Positions 45,739 through 53,886 of a stretch of DNA of 64,000 bases are shown here, piece by piece; position 1 is the first letter of the stretch, and each line of letters opens with the position of its first letter. The DNA is from Natrinema zhouii (GTDB lineage Archaea > Halobacteriota > Halobacteria > Halobacteriales > Natrialbaceae), in contig NZ_CP059154.1 of NCBI RefSeq assembly GCF_013456555.2, forward strand, positions 3,472,001 through 3,536,000, given 5' to 3'. Below the pieces are notes generated by a model, which searched no databases, was not told where the DNA came from, and was given only the letters and a program-made list of their open reading frames with translations. A program made the translations under genes and the position numbers.

Positions 45739-47550
45739 ATGTGCGGTATTATCGCACGAATCGGTCACGGGAACGCGGCGGACACGCTCATCACGGGGCT
45801 CGAGAACCTCGAGTACAGAGGCTACGACTCGGCGGGGATCGCTGTCCAGAACGGTTCCGGTGTCAAGGTCCACAAGTGCTCGGGTGAGGTGTCCCGCCTC
45901 AAATCGAGTCTCGACGGACGACCCCACGGAAACATGGGAATCGGCCACACCCGCTGGAGTACCCACGGGCCGCCGACCGACGAGAACGCGCATCCGCATA
46001 CGGATACGGCGGGTGACGTCGCGGTCGTCCACAACGGCGTCATCGACAACTACGACGAGCTCAAGGACGACCTGCGAGCGAAGGGACACGAGTTCGAAAG
46101 CGACACTGACTCGGAAGTCATCCCGCACCTCATCGACGAGTACCGGGAGGAAACCGGAGACACCGAACAGGCGGTCCGACGGGCCGTCGACACGCTTGAG
46201 GGAAGCTACGCGATCGCTGCGATCGTCGACGGCGAGGAAGCGGTCTACGCTGCACGGAAGGGCTCGCCACTCGTCCTCGGCCTCGACGACGAGGAGTGGT
46301 ACCTCGCGAGCGACGTGCCGGCGTTCCTCGATCACACCGACGAGGTCATCTACCTCGAAGACGGCGATATCGTCGTTCTCGACCCGGACTCCTACCAGAT
46401 CTCCGATCTCGACGGCACCCCGATCGAGCGATCGACCGACACCGTCGACTGGGACCCGGAGGACGCCGGCAAGGGCGAGTACGACCACTACATGCTGAAG
46501 GAGATCAACAACCAGCCGACCTCTCTCGCCAATACGATCGAGGGTCGGATCGAAGACGGCGACGTCGCCTTCGATAGTCTCCCGCCTGGCTCGTTCGACG
46601 GGATCGAGTCCGTCCAGTTCGTCGCGTGCGGGACGTCCTATCACGCGGCGATGTACGGTGCACAGTTGATCCGGGAAGCCGGCCTCCGAACCGAGGTAAT
46701 CCGCGCGAGTGAGTACGGGTCCACGTCCGGACCGGTCGACGAGAACACGCTCGTCATCGCGGTCACCCAGAGCGGCGAGACCGCCGACACCCTCGATGCG
46801 GTCCGGCAAGCAACCGAGCGCGGTGCTCGTTCGCTCGCTGTCACCAACGTCGTCGGCTCGACGGCCGCGCGCGAAGCCGACGATGCAGTTTACATCCGCG
46901 CCGGCCCGGAAGTCGGCGTCGCAGCGACGAAGACGTACTCCTCGCAGGCGGTCACGCTCGCGCTGCTCACCCAGCGCATCGCGGCGGACGTTCCGGACGG
47001 GACGCCCGCCGATGATCGAGCGGCGATGCTCGAGGCGCTCGAGGACCTCCCGGAACACGTCGAGGCCGTCCTGGAAACGAGCCGGGCGGAGGCGCTGGCT
47101 CAGGACATGTTCGATAGCGACTCGTACTTCTTTATCGGTCACGGGCTCAGTCACTCGGTGGCCCTCGAGGGTGCGTTGAAGTTCAAGGAGATCACCTACG
47201 AACACGCGGAAGGGTTCGCTGCCGGCCAACTCAAACACGGCCCGCTCGCCCTCGTCACCGAGGAAACGCCGGTGTTCGCCGTCTCGACCGGTAGTGACAG
47301 TGACAGTAAGACGAAGACGAACGCGATCGAGGCACAGTCCCGTGGCGCGCCGATCGTCGCCGTCGGACCGGACGATCAGTCCCTCGTCGACGTCGCCGAC
47401 GCACACCTGTCAGTGCCCGACACCCACCCCGTCTGGGCGGGCCTGCTCGCCAACGTTCAACTCCAGTTGCTCTCCTACTACGCCGCGAAGCAACTCGACC
47501 GCCCGATCGACAAACCGCGCAACCTCGCGAAGAGCGTCACGGTCGAATGA
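45739..47550 (+). CDS. glmS: glutamine--fructose-6-phosphate aminotransferase (isomerizing)
   Basis: 603 residues; makes glucosamine-6-P from fructose-6-P and glutamine, the first step to UDP-GlcNAc. The class II glutaminase starts M-Cys-GIIARIG with the catalytic Cys2, followed by GHTRWSTHGPPTDENAHPH. Two SIS domains carry the isomerase site (CGTSYHAAMYG, TQSGETADTLDAV, then GHGLSHSVALEGALKFKE), and the C-terminus is KSVTVE. It closes the glycan island opened by the GlmM-type mutase. Translated from a strong Shine-Dalgarno. Confidence 0.96.
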   Translation: MCGIIARIGHGNAADTLITGLENLEYRGYDSAGIAVQNGSGVKVHKCSGEVSRLKSSLDGRPHGNMGIGHTRWSTHGPPTDENAHPHTDTAGDVAVVHNGVIDNYDELKDDLRAKGHEFESDTDSEVIPHLIDEYREETGDTEQAVRRAVDTLEGSYAIAAIVDGEEAVYAARKGSPLVLGLDDEEWYLASDVPAFLDHTDEVIYLEDGDIVVLDPDSYQISDLDGTPIERSTDTVDWDPEDAGKGEYDHYMLKEINNQPTSLANTIEGRIEDGDVAFDSLPPGSFDGIESVQFVACGTSYHAAMYGAQLIREAGLRTEVIRASEYGSTSGPVDENTLVIAVTQSGETADTLDAVRQATERGARSLAVTNVVGSTAAREADDAVYIRAGPEVGVAATKTYSSQAVTLALLTQRIAADVPDGTPADDRAAMLEALEDLPEHVEAVLETSRAEALAQDMFDSDSYFFIGHGLSHSVALEGALKFKEITYEHAEGFAAGQLKHGPLALVTEETPVFAVSTGSDSDSKTKTNAIEAQSRGAPIVAVGPDDQSLVDVADAHLSVPDTHPVWAGLLANVQLQLLSYYAAKQLDRPIDKPRNLAKSVTVE

Positions 47551-48451
47551 TCGCCGCGTTTCTCGAGTAACGCCTTTTCGACGCGTCCGTTTGACACCGC
47601 CTGCGGCGGTTCTCGAGCCAATACCGGACGGAAACGGTCGTGTGTATCCAGTGGACAGTGAGTTACATCACTCGAGGAGCGACGGGACCACAGGTGACGG
47701 GTTGCTCGTCCGGACGAGCGACCGAGAGGTGACAGCAGCGGTCGCACACACTCGGAACATCGAGTGGTCACGGACACTTAGAACACCAGGCAGTATGCAT
47801 ACCCGAAACGCCAAGCAGCCACGCACACCCGAAACGCTGAGCGGTCACGGACACTCGGAGAGCCGACATCCGAACGTCGTCAACCACGATCGTCCGAAAC
47901 GAGACGAGCGACTCGACGCGTTCGCGATCCGAGTATCGAGGCGACGACGGTGGAACGATCCTGTCCTTGCTCGCACCGTTCTCGCTCGAGTGCGTCGGCG
48001 ATCTCCGTAACTATACTGAGGCCGGCGTGATACGCGCCGAGTACAGCCTCTCGAGCGGTCGCAAGGAGGCCGTCAATCCCGATTCATTGGATTCCTCGAG
48101 AGGAGAGGGACGCTCGTTGGCACCGCCTCTGCACTGCGTCCTGCCATCGATATCCAGCAAACACGGTTGGTATCGATAGTTGATCGGATGATGGATCACG
48201 GACCACTGAAACCGGTGTTGGCGACACGGAGTCGGTAAAACGAGTGCCGAACGAGCTTTGCGACGCCTCGAGACTCCGCATCGCGTTTGAGCCCCAATCA
48301 ACAAATGGGATACCGAGGGTCGTTTCTGCCAGTACGAGAATAGCTGAAGTCACGTCGTCAGCGAGCCGGCGGTCGATCGGCGAACCCAACGGTACGGTCA
48401 ACTCTAAAAATAGTGAAAACGAGCGGCAAAACGCGCGCGGACGAACCGTCT
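47551..48451. other. 901-nt gap downstream of glmS containing a tandem repeat
   Basis: No protein gene with family resemblance is present. Several frames are open on both strands, as expected for GC-rich DNA. The notable content is the degenerate tandem repeat of about 26 bp at 47741-47869, listed separately. The rest shows nothing I can name. Confidence 0.5.
47741..47869. repeat. Five degenerate tandem units of about 26 bp
   Basis: Units at 47741-47766, 47767-47792, 47793-47817, 47818-47843 and 47844-47869 share a pattern starting G-T/C-C-A-C-G-x-A-C-A-C, then CGGAA or CGAAAC, and ending near GAGCG. One unit is 25 bp. The period is not a multiple of three, so this is not a protein repeat, and there are no spacers, so it is not a CRISPR array. 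Unit similarity was judged by eye. Confidence 0.6.
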
Positions 48452-49474
48452 CTAGCCGTCAGTCGTCTCGATCGTCACAGGCTGTTCCATGTCGCCATCG
48501 ACTTCGACGGTCTGTTCGTCCGACTCGTTCCCGTCTACGGCCACGATGTACGAGTACGTGCCGTTCTCGCGCTCGAAGTCGACCTCACCGTTCTGGTCGA
48601 CGGTTTTCTCCTCTTTCCCCCCAAACAGCGATTGCTGCTCGAGCGCAACGGTCGCATCCTCGAGTGGGTCGCCGTCCTGGTCTTCCACGATGAACGTGAC
48701 CGTGTTACTGTCGTCGCTCGAGTCGTCATCGTCCGAGCTGTCGTCATCGTTCGAACGATCGTCCTCTTCCTCGAGCGTCAGCTCGACCGATTCGTCGTCG
48801 CCGTCGATCTCGACGTTGTCTTCAGCGGACTGGTATCCGTCCGCGTTCGCGGTAACGCCGTAGGTGCCGTCCTCGAGCTCCCACTCGACCTCGCCATCTC
48901 CGCCGGTCGTTTTCTCGTCGCTGAAGAAGTCGTCGAGGCTCACGTCGGCCCCGTCGACCGCGTCACCGTCTTGGTCTACCACGGACACAGTCAACGTGTG
49001 CGTTCCGTCGTCGCCATCGCTGCTATCTCCGTTGTCACTACCGTCGCTGTCGTCGCCGTCGGTATTGCCATCATCACTGTCACCTCCGTCGCTGTCGTCA
49101 TCGCTGTTTCCGTTGTCGCCATCGCTGTCACCGCCGTTGCTGTCGCCATCACCACCATCACCGGTATCGCCGTCACCGCCGTCGCTGTCGCCACCATCAC
49201 CAGTATCGCCGCTATCGCCGCTGGTATCATCGGTTTCGTTCCCACTGCCATCGTCCGCGGCGTCGCCGTTCGACGAATCGATATCGTCAGCCGGTTGGCT
49301 CGAGTCATCAAACCGGTCGGTGACCGATCCGATGGCGCTGCTGACGGAGGCCCCGCTCGCAGCGAGTACCAGTCCGGCCAGGAGGAAGACGATCCCACTG
49401 ACGGTAAGCAACACCTGGACGCTGCGTTGAATCGATCGGGTCTCCGCTCCTTGTTGTTGGGTATTGGGAGGCAT
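48452..49474 (-). CDS. surface protein with acidic low-complexity stalk and two homologous beta domains
   Basis: 340 residues. One N-terminal TM or uncleaved signal (VLLTVSGIVFLLAGLVLAASG) is followed by about 90 residues almost wholly of Asp, Gly, Ser and Asn. Two tandem domains of about 80 residues (THTLTVSVVDQDGDAVDGADV and SNTVTFIVEDQDGDPLEDATV as starts) resemble carboxypeptidase-regulatory/PEGA-like Ig folds and are separated by another Asp/Ser tract. Probably a cell-surface or envelope protein. Function unknown. Confidence 0.75.
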   Translation of the reverse strand: MPPNTQQQGAETRSIQRSVQVLLTVSGIVFLLAGLVLAASGASVSSAIGSVTDRFDDSSQPADDIDSSNGDAADDGSGNETDDTSGDSGDTGDGGDSDGGDGDTGDGGDGDSNGGDSDGDNGNSDDDSDGGDSDDGNTDGDDSDGSDNGDSSDGDDGTHTLTVSVVDQDGDAVDGADVSLDDFFSDEKTTGGDGEVEWELEDGTYGVTANADGYQSAEDNVEIDGDDESVELTLEEEDDRSNDDDSSDDDDSSDDSNTVTFIVEDQDGDPLEDATVALEQQSLFGGKEEKTVDQNGEVDFERENGTYSYIVAVDGNESDEQTVEVDGDMEQPVTIETTDG

Positions 49475-49861
49475 TATCGGTAATTGAGGAATTGCAATCC
49501 AGTGATCAGTGGGTTACGCATACGTCGTCTCGCTAACTGCGGATACTGTTAGTTGCCACCGAGCTAGGGACGGCCGGCCAGTCGTCTCCGCTCTCGAGGA
49601 CTGCTGGCCACGCTGTCCGTCGCGTACGGGTATGCGAGATTTCATTATGTGTTACGTTCGCTGTTTGCCGGATCACTATACGGATCATAAATCCATTTCA
49701 ATCTGACAACTCCCTACCCCCATACGCTGAATGCCGCGGGTCGCTACTGTGAGTTGTAGCCCCACGATACCGTCTTGGACACCGTCGGAGATTCGGTGCA
49801 CACGATCGCCGACGGAATGACGGCTCTCCCCGTGCTCACATACCTGACGGCATTGCGTGCC
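49475..49861. other. Intergenic gap upstream of the acidic surface protein gene
   Basis: 387 nt. It should contain the promoter of the leftward surface-protein gene; CAATTACC just before its start is not a clear TATA box. A frame continuing past the stop of the zinc-ribbon gene runs to about 49710 but has no start codon of its own. Confidence 0.35.
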
Positions 49862-50053
49862 TTAGCTGCCGTCAGCGTCATCCTCCAAATTGTCAGTCGA
49901 ATCGTCGGCGGATTTGAAGTCGGTTGAACCGCACGAACAGCCGTCTTGGCCGATGATCTGAATCTCACCGTCGGGCCACTGCCGCGCCGCATAGACGGAT
50001 CCACACGCTGTACATGTTGCAAGCACCCGTATTACGTCGTCTTTGTGTGCCAT
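49862..50053 (-). CDS. small zinc-ribbon protein
   Basis: 63 residues from ATG 50053: MAHKDDVIRVLATCTACGSVYA, then GQDGCSCGSTDF. The CTAC and CSC pairs would bind one zinc as in the many small haloarchaeal zinc-finger proteins. The open frame continues to 50113, but ATG 50053 gives the typical compact form. The C-terminus is acidic. Function unknown; nucleic acid or protein contact is the usual guess for such ribbons. Confidence 0.72.
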   Translation of the reverse strand: MAHKDDVIRVLATCTACGSVYAARQWPDGEIQIIGQDGCSCGSTDFKSADDSTDNLEDDADGS

Positions 50054-50155
50054 CCCCACTACTGAGTGAGGAAAGCATCGGAATGAACGTTTCCACTCGA
50101 ATCGGATTGTCACGAACGCAGACGGGTCGCTCGCTGGTACGACACGACGGTCAGC

Positions 50156-50335
50156 TCAGTCGCGGTAGACGATATACCCCTGTGCCTCGAGTTCCTCGAG
50201 TACGTCGTCGGGGACCGTCGTCTCCGGAGCACTCGTCTCCTCGTACTCGAGTTCGGTGTCGCCGACGACCTCGAAGGCGTAGTCAGTCCCCTCGTAGTCG
50301 ACGACGACCTGCGCGTCCTCGATTGTGAGATCCAT
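50156..50335 (-). CDS. small acidic haloarchaeal protein, unknown function
   Basis: 59 residues from ATG 50335 to TGA at 50156-50158: MDLTIEDAQVVVDYEGTDY at the start and LEELEAQGYIVYRD at the end. Codon use (strong GC at third positions) and the high content of Glu/Asp/Val match real haloarchaeal genes. The composition suggests a short beta-strand N-terminus and an amphipathic helix. I do not recognise a family. It lies 102 nt from the zinc-ribbon gene on the same strand. Confidence 0.68.
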   Translation of the reverse strand: MDLTIEDAQVVVDYEGTDYAFEVVGDTELEYEETSAPETTVPDDVLEELEAQGYIVYRD

Positions 50336-50516
50336 CGGAATCGACTCCGCATACGTCGACGCCGCCTATAAAAGTATGCTGGGAGATGGCCGGGTGGTCG
50401 AATCCGTCGCGCCGGACGCAGCGTCCACGAATGGAATCCGTTGATCGAACCCACCGCTCTCGAGCAGAAGGGCTGTTCAAGGAGTTAACTATCGTTGGTC
50501 GTGGCTAACGGGGCAG

Positions 50517-50912
50517 TTATTCGTTGAGGTGGCCGCGATACCCTTTCGGTTCGAACCCGCGTCGACAGATCACGCGCTTCCGACCGACGGTAATGGCGCT
50601 GACTTGATCGTCGTCTTCCATGCTCTCGATGACGTCCTCGAGTCGATCCGTCGACCACCCGGTTTCGTCTTGAATGGTCGATTGGTCGACGCGGCCGCCG
50701 CGTTTGACGAGTAGTCGGAGAACTTTGTCTTCGTCGGGGAGGTCATGTTCGTCAACCCCGTATTCGATCTCTTCGGCATAGCTTAACGTTTCGTCGTCGG
50801 ATTTCTTGCTCGATTCCTCGCTCGCTGTCGATGGGGACTCACCCGATGGGGACTCGTCGGCCGAATCGGTCCAGAGAGACGAGATGCGAGTCCAAAGTGT
50901 ATTGAATACCAT
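50517..50912 (-). CDS. small winged-helix (HTH) protein
   Basis: 131 residues. An N-terminal Ser/Glu/Asp-rich half leads to a C-terminal HTH (DEDKVLRLLVKRGGRVDQ, then STIQDETGWSTDRLEDVIESMEDDDQ, then TVGRKRVICRRG). The HTH closely resembles the cytoplasmic domain of the membrane regulator at 44.2-44.9 kb (shared pattern VxRLLVxxxGRxxQxxIxDETGWS), but no TM is present. Probably a transcription regulator; target unknown. Confidence 0.78.
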   Translation of the reverse strand: MVFNTLWTRISSLWTDSADESPSGESPSTASEESSKKSDDETLSYAEEIEYGVDEHDLPDEDKVLRLLVKRGGRVDQSTIQDETGWSTDRLEDVIESMEDDDQVSAITVGRKRVICRRGFEPKGYRGHLNE

Positions 50913-51377
50913 CTATTGATCACGCTCCGTTGGGACTATCACGACTTGAACGCCCACCTACCTTGATTTTATGTTTTGGGTTTGACATGGTTGGATTCCG
51001 CCGGTTACGGTATGGCTATCGTGACGGTGCGGTCGTCGAATAGCGGACGCCTTGCGACCCGCAAGTCAGTTATCATTTTAGCGATCCGCAGGGTCACGGA
51101 CACTGCGACCGTGATTGGCTGCGGCAATCTACCACACGCTCGATACTGCGCTAGTCACCGATTTCGACGAGTCGAGCCCCGTTACTGCCCGTTCCAGGCG
51201 AACCCCGTTACCTCTTGCGACACGCAGGTCGCACCGCCAATCCGAGGGGGGCTACTGCGACCAGTGTCCAATGATCGACGGCTGGTCATTGAGCAACAGC
51301 GTCGCCACCTCACGCGATTGGCGTCGTGACCGGCGCTGTGCTAGAGTCCACGATCTCCGCGAAGAGCGAACGCCAAC
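50913..51377. other. Intergenic gap between surE and the small HTH gene
   Basis: 465 nt. It contains the promoter of the leftward HTH gene and the 3' end of surE. The frames on the plus strand at about 50976-51329 and 51115-51384 look like chance: their residue composition is not acidic and resembles no family. Confidence 0.45.
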
Positions 51378-52166
51378 TCAGTGACTGCTGTAACCGTCGG
51401 CGAGCTCATCGAGCGCTTCGTGGTGGTTCGTCGAGTGGGGCGCAGTCAGGGGTGAGACGCTGATACGGCCCTCGACGACCGCGCGGCGGTCAGTGCCCTC
51501 GGGGTCGGGAAGCGCGTCGGGAGCCATATCGTCCCAGACCCGATCGTGGAGGGTCACGTGCGTGCCGTCGCGTTCGGCGTCCATCTCGTAGCGTTTCGAG
51601 GGACGCGTGATCTCGATCGGTGCGGCCTCGCCCTCGGGCAACGGAACGTTGACGTTGAGATAGGCGGCGTGTTCGAAGACGCCGGCCTCGAGCGCGCGCT
51701 CGGCGAGGTACGTCGTCACGCGGGTCGCTTCGGTGTAATCGTCGGCCGTCATCTCGATCTCCGCGAACGGCGTGTCGTCGATGGGCACGTATAGCGATGT
51801 CGCGATCGCAGGGACATCGAAGAAGGCCGCCTCGACGGCCGCGCTGATCGTTCCCGAGCGCCCGAGGACGTACTCTCCGAGGTTCGCCCCCTTGTTACAG
51901 CCCGCGACGACGAGATCCGGAAACGGACCGAGTTCGGCGAGGCCGGCGACGACGCAGTCGGCTGGGGTTCCGTGGACCGCATAGCCCAGCTCGTGGTCGT
52001 CGACCTCGACTTCGTGGGAAAGCGACCGGCCGCAGGCGCTTCGGTCGTCGGCCGGGGCGACGACAGTTACGTTAGCGTGCGCGGAAAGGGCGTCGTACAG
52101 CGCCCTGATACCGGTACTGTCGATCCCGTCGTCGTTGGTCAACAGGATCTCGAGGTCGTCGCTCAT
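51378..52166 (-). CDS. surE: 5'/3'-nucleotidase SurE
   Basis: 262 residues; dephosphorylates nucleoside monophosphates using a divalent metal. Motifs are LLTNDDGIDSTGI (metal Asp pair), VAPADDRSACGRSLS, VAGCNKGANLGEYV (Asn) and RSGTISAAVEAAFF. The C-terminal tetramerisation region is shorter and ends HEALDELADGYSSH. It stands 91 nt after the end of the Rsm22-like gene on the same strand, so co-transcription is possible. Confidence 0.95.
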   Translation of the reverse strand: MSDDLEILLTNDDGIDSTGIRALYDALSAHANVTVVAPADDRSACGRSLSHEVEVDDHELGYAVHGTPADCVVAGLAELGPFPDLVVAGCNKGANLGEYVLGRSGTISAAVEAAFFDVPAIATSLYVPIDDTPFAEIEMTADDYTEATRVTTYLAERALEAGVFEHAAYLNVNVPLPEGEAAPIEITRPSKRYEMDAERDGTHVTLHDRVWDDMAPDALPDPEGTDRRAVVEGRISVSPLTAPHSTNHHEALDELADGYSSH

Positions 52167-52257
52167 GTCATGCCGGTCGGACGGCGGTGCGAAAAGCCCA
52201 CCGCTTTTCCGTCTCAGGCAGTTCAGCCGACTATCTGGAGCAATCCGGCCGATCGTC

Positions 52258-53886
52258 TCAGGCGATTCGATCGACGATCGTCTCCTCGTCGACGACCAGA
52301 TTGTAGGCTTCCTCGTCGTCGTTCCAGAGCGCGAGGATGCGTTCGAACGTACAGACCTCGCCGTACTCGGCCTCGAGCAGCGGCCTGTTGAGCGACGTTT
52401 CGTTCGTCACGACGGCGTAGTGATCGATGGCTTCGCTGCCGTCGCTGATCTTGAACAGGGGGTTCGACCGCCCGCCGCCACGGCCGCCGCTCCCGTCGGA
52501 ACCCTCGCTTAACGACCTGCTAAGCTTCGCCGCGACGAGGTCGATCCGGTTCGTGACGTGGCGTTCCATCTCGGCCATCTTCGCCCACTTATTCGTCTCG
52601 AGTGCCATATCGATCCGCCGGCGGCCGTCGAGGCGCAGGAGCGAGTAGGAGAACTGCACGTCGACGTTGACGAACTCACCGGGTGCGTGATCGTCGTCGT
52701 CGGCCGGCGCGGCCTCGTCGAGTCGCCGCTGGAAGTCCGGAACGGCGAGATCCGGGCGGACGTCGAACGACCAGCCCCGATCCGACGGGGTTTCGCCGGG
52801 CCAGAGCCGGACGGTGGGGCCGTAAACGGTCACCGCCCCGCGTCGATGGGTCACCGAGTCGGGATCGCCAGTCTCGTCGAAGTCCATAGCCGCTCGGTCC
52901 CGAAGTCGCTCACCCTCGAGCTCCCGTTCCACCTCGCGCAGGCCCACGCTGGTGTTCTTGTCTGCGGGGGCCATCGCGAGCAGGGTGCCGTCCGGCGCGA
53001 GCGTCTCAAGGAACGATCGCGTGACGCCGGCGGGATCCTCGAGCTCGCTCAGGACGTTACAGGCGAGGATGAGATCGAAGCCGTCGTCGGGCGCGGTGGG
53101 ATCGAACCCATCGCCGGCACTGCCACTGTTATCGTTACCCCCACTGCCATCGCTCCCACCACTGTCACCATTACCGCTACCGCCACCACCCACGGCCTCG
53201 CTCGGATCGAACGCCTCCGCCGTCGTCCGGTGAATCGTCGTGTGAATGTTCCGTCCCGTCTCCGCGAACAGTTCCTCGAGCACGTCCGCGGCCGCACTCG
53301 GCTCGATCGCGTGGTACTCGAGCAGGGCGTCGTCGGGGAGGTAGTCACAGAGGCCGAGCGCGGGGCCACCGACGCCCGCGCCGACGTCGAGGACCCGAAG
53401 CTTCCGGCCCAGCAGCCCTCGTTCCGCGATGTCGTCGAGCGTGTACTGCACCGCTGCGTAGTAGGCCGGAAGGTGATAGATCGCGTACCCGGCCGCCACG
53501 TCGTCGTCGTACTCGACCGACCGCCCGTCGAGGTAGTTAGCCTTGAACCGACGGATCGTCGACCGGAGCAGGTCCCCCGATGCGCCGCCTTCCCAGTTCG
53601 GGCCATACCGATCGGCGAGCAGGTCCTCGAGCCGGCGTTCGTAGTCGGCGGGCAGCCGTTCGATCGGTCCTCGGAGGGGCCGAACCGGCTCGTCGTCGAC
53701 CGGGACGAACAGGCCGTCGTCCCGCTCGATCAGCCCGAGATCAGCGGCCTCCTCGCGGAGGAGCTGTCTGACGACCGCCGGATGAGGATTCCCCTCGACG
53801 TACTCACAGATCTCCTCGGGGTCGATCGGCCGGACGTTGCGCAGATACTTCGCGTTCGATCGAACGTCGTCGCGGTGGTCGCTCAC
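52258..53886 (-). CDS. Rsm22-like SAM-dependent methyltransferase
   Basis: About 542 residues. The N-terminal region (HPAVVRQLLREEAADLGLI and RYGPNWEGGASGDLLRSTIRRFK) and the SAM loop LRVLDVGAGVGGPALGLCDYLP match small-subunit Rsm22 family proteins, which assist ribosome maturation. A Gly/Ser/Asp-rich insertion (around GGGGSGNGDSGGSDG) interrupts the domain before DDGFDLILACNVLSEL. I place the start at GTG 53886, overlapping the tyrA-like stop as GTGA; ATG 53910 is an alternative. A second Gly/Ser loop lies near the C-terminus. Confidence 0.8.
   Translation of the reverse strand: MSDHRDDVRSNAKYLRNVRPIDPEEICEYVEGNPHPAVVRQLLREEAADLGLIERDDGLFVPVDDEPVRPLRGPIERLPADYERRLEDLLADRYGPNWEGGASGDLLRSTIRRFKANYLDGRSVEYDDDVAAGYAIYHLPAYYAAVQYTLDDIAERGLLGRKLRVLDVGAGVGGPALGLCDYLPDDALLEYHAIEPSAAADVLEELFAETGRNIHTTIHRTTAEAFDPSEAVGGGGSGNGDSGGSDGSGGNDNSGSAGDGFDPTAPDDGFDLILACNVLSELEDPAGVTRSFLETLAPDGTLLAMAPADKNTSVGLREVERELEGERLRDRAAMDFDETGDPDSVTHRRGAVTVYGPTVRLWPGETPSDRGWSFDVRPDLAVPDFQRRLDEAAPADDDDHAPGEFVNVDVQFSYSLLRLDGRRRIDMALETNKWAKMAEMERHVTNRIDLVAAKLSRSLSEGSDGSGGRGGGRSNPLFKISDGSEAIDHYAVVTNETSLNRPLLEAEYGEVCTFERILALWNDDEEAYNLVVDEETIVDRIA

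Noticed and set aside
45524..45739. 71-codon frame upstream of glmS
   Set aside because: No acidic bias, no recognisable motif and it overlaps the glmS leader; most likely chance.
45418..47406. 662-codon minus-strand frame opposite glmS
   Set aside because: A shadow of GlmS. The plus strand has Cys2, SIS motifs and a strong Shine-Dalgarno.
47741..47869. Possible CRISPR array
   Set aside because: Units abut with no spacers and are too degenerate; no cas gene is in the window.
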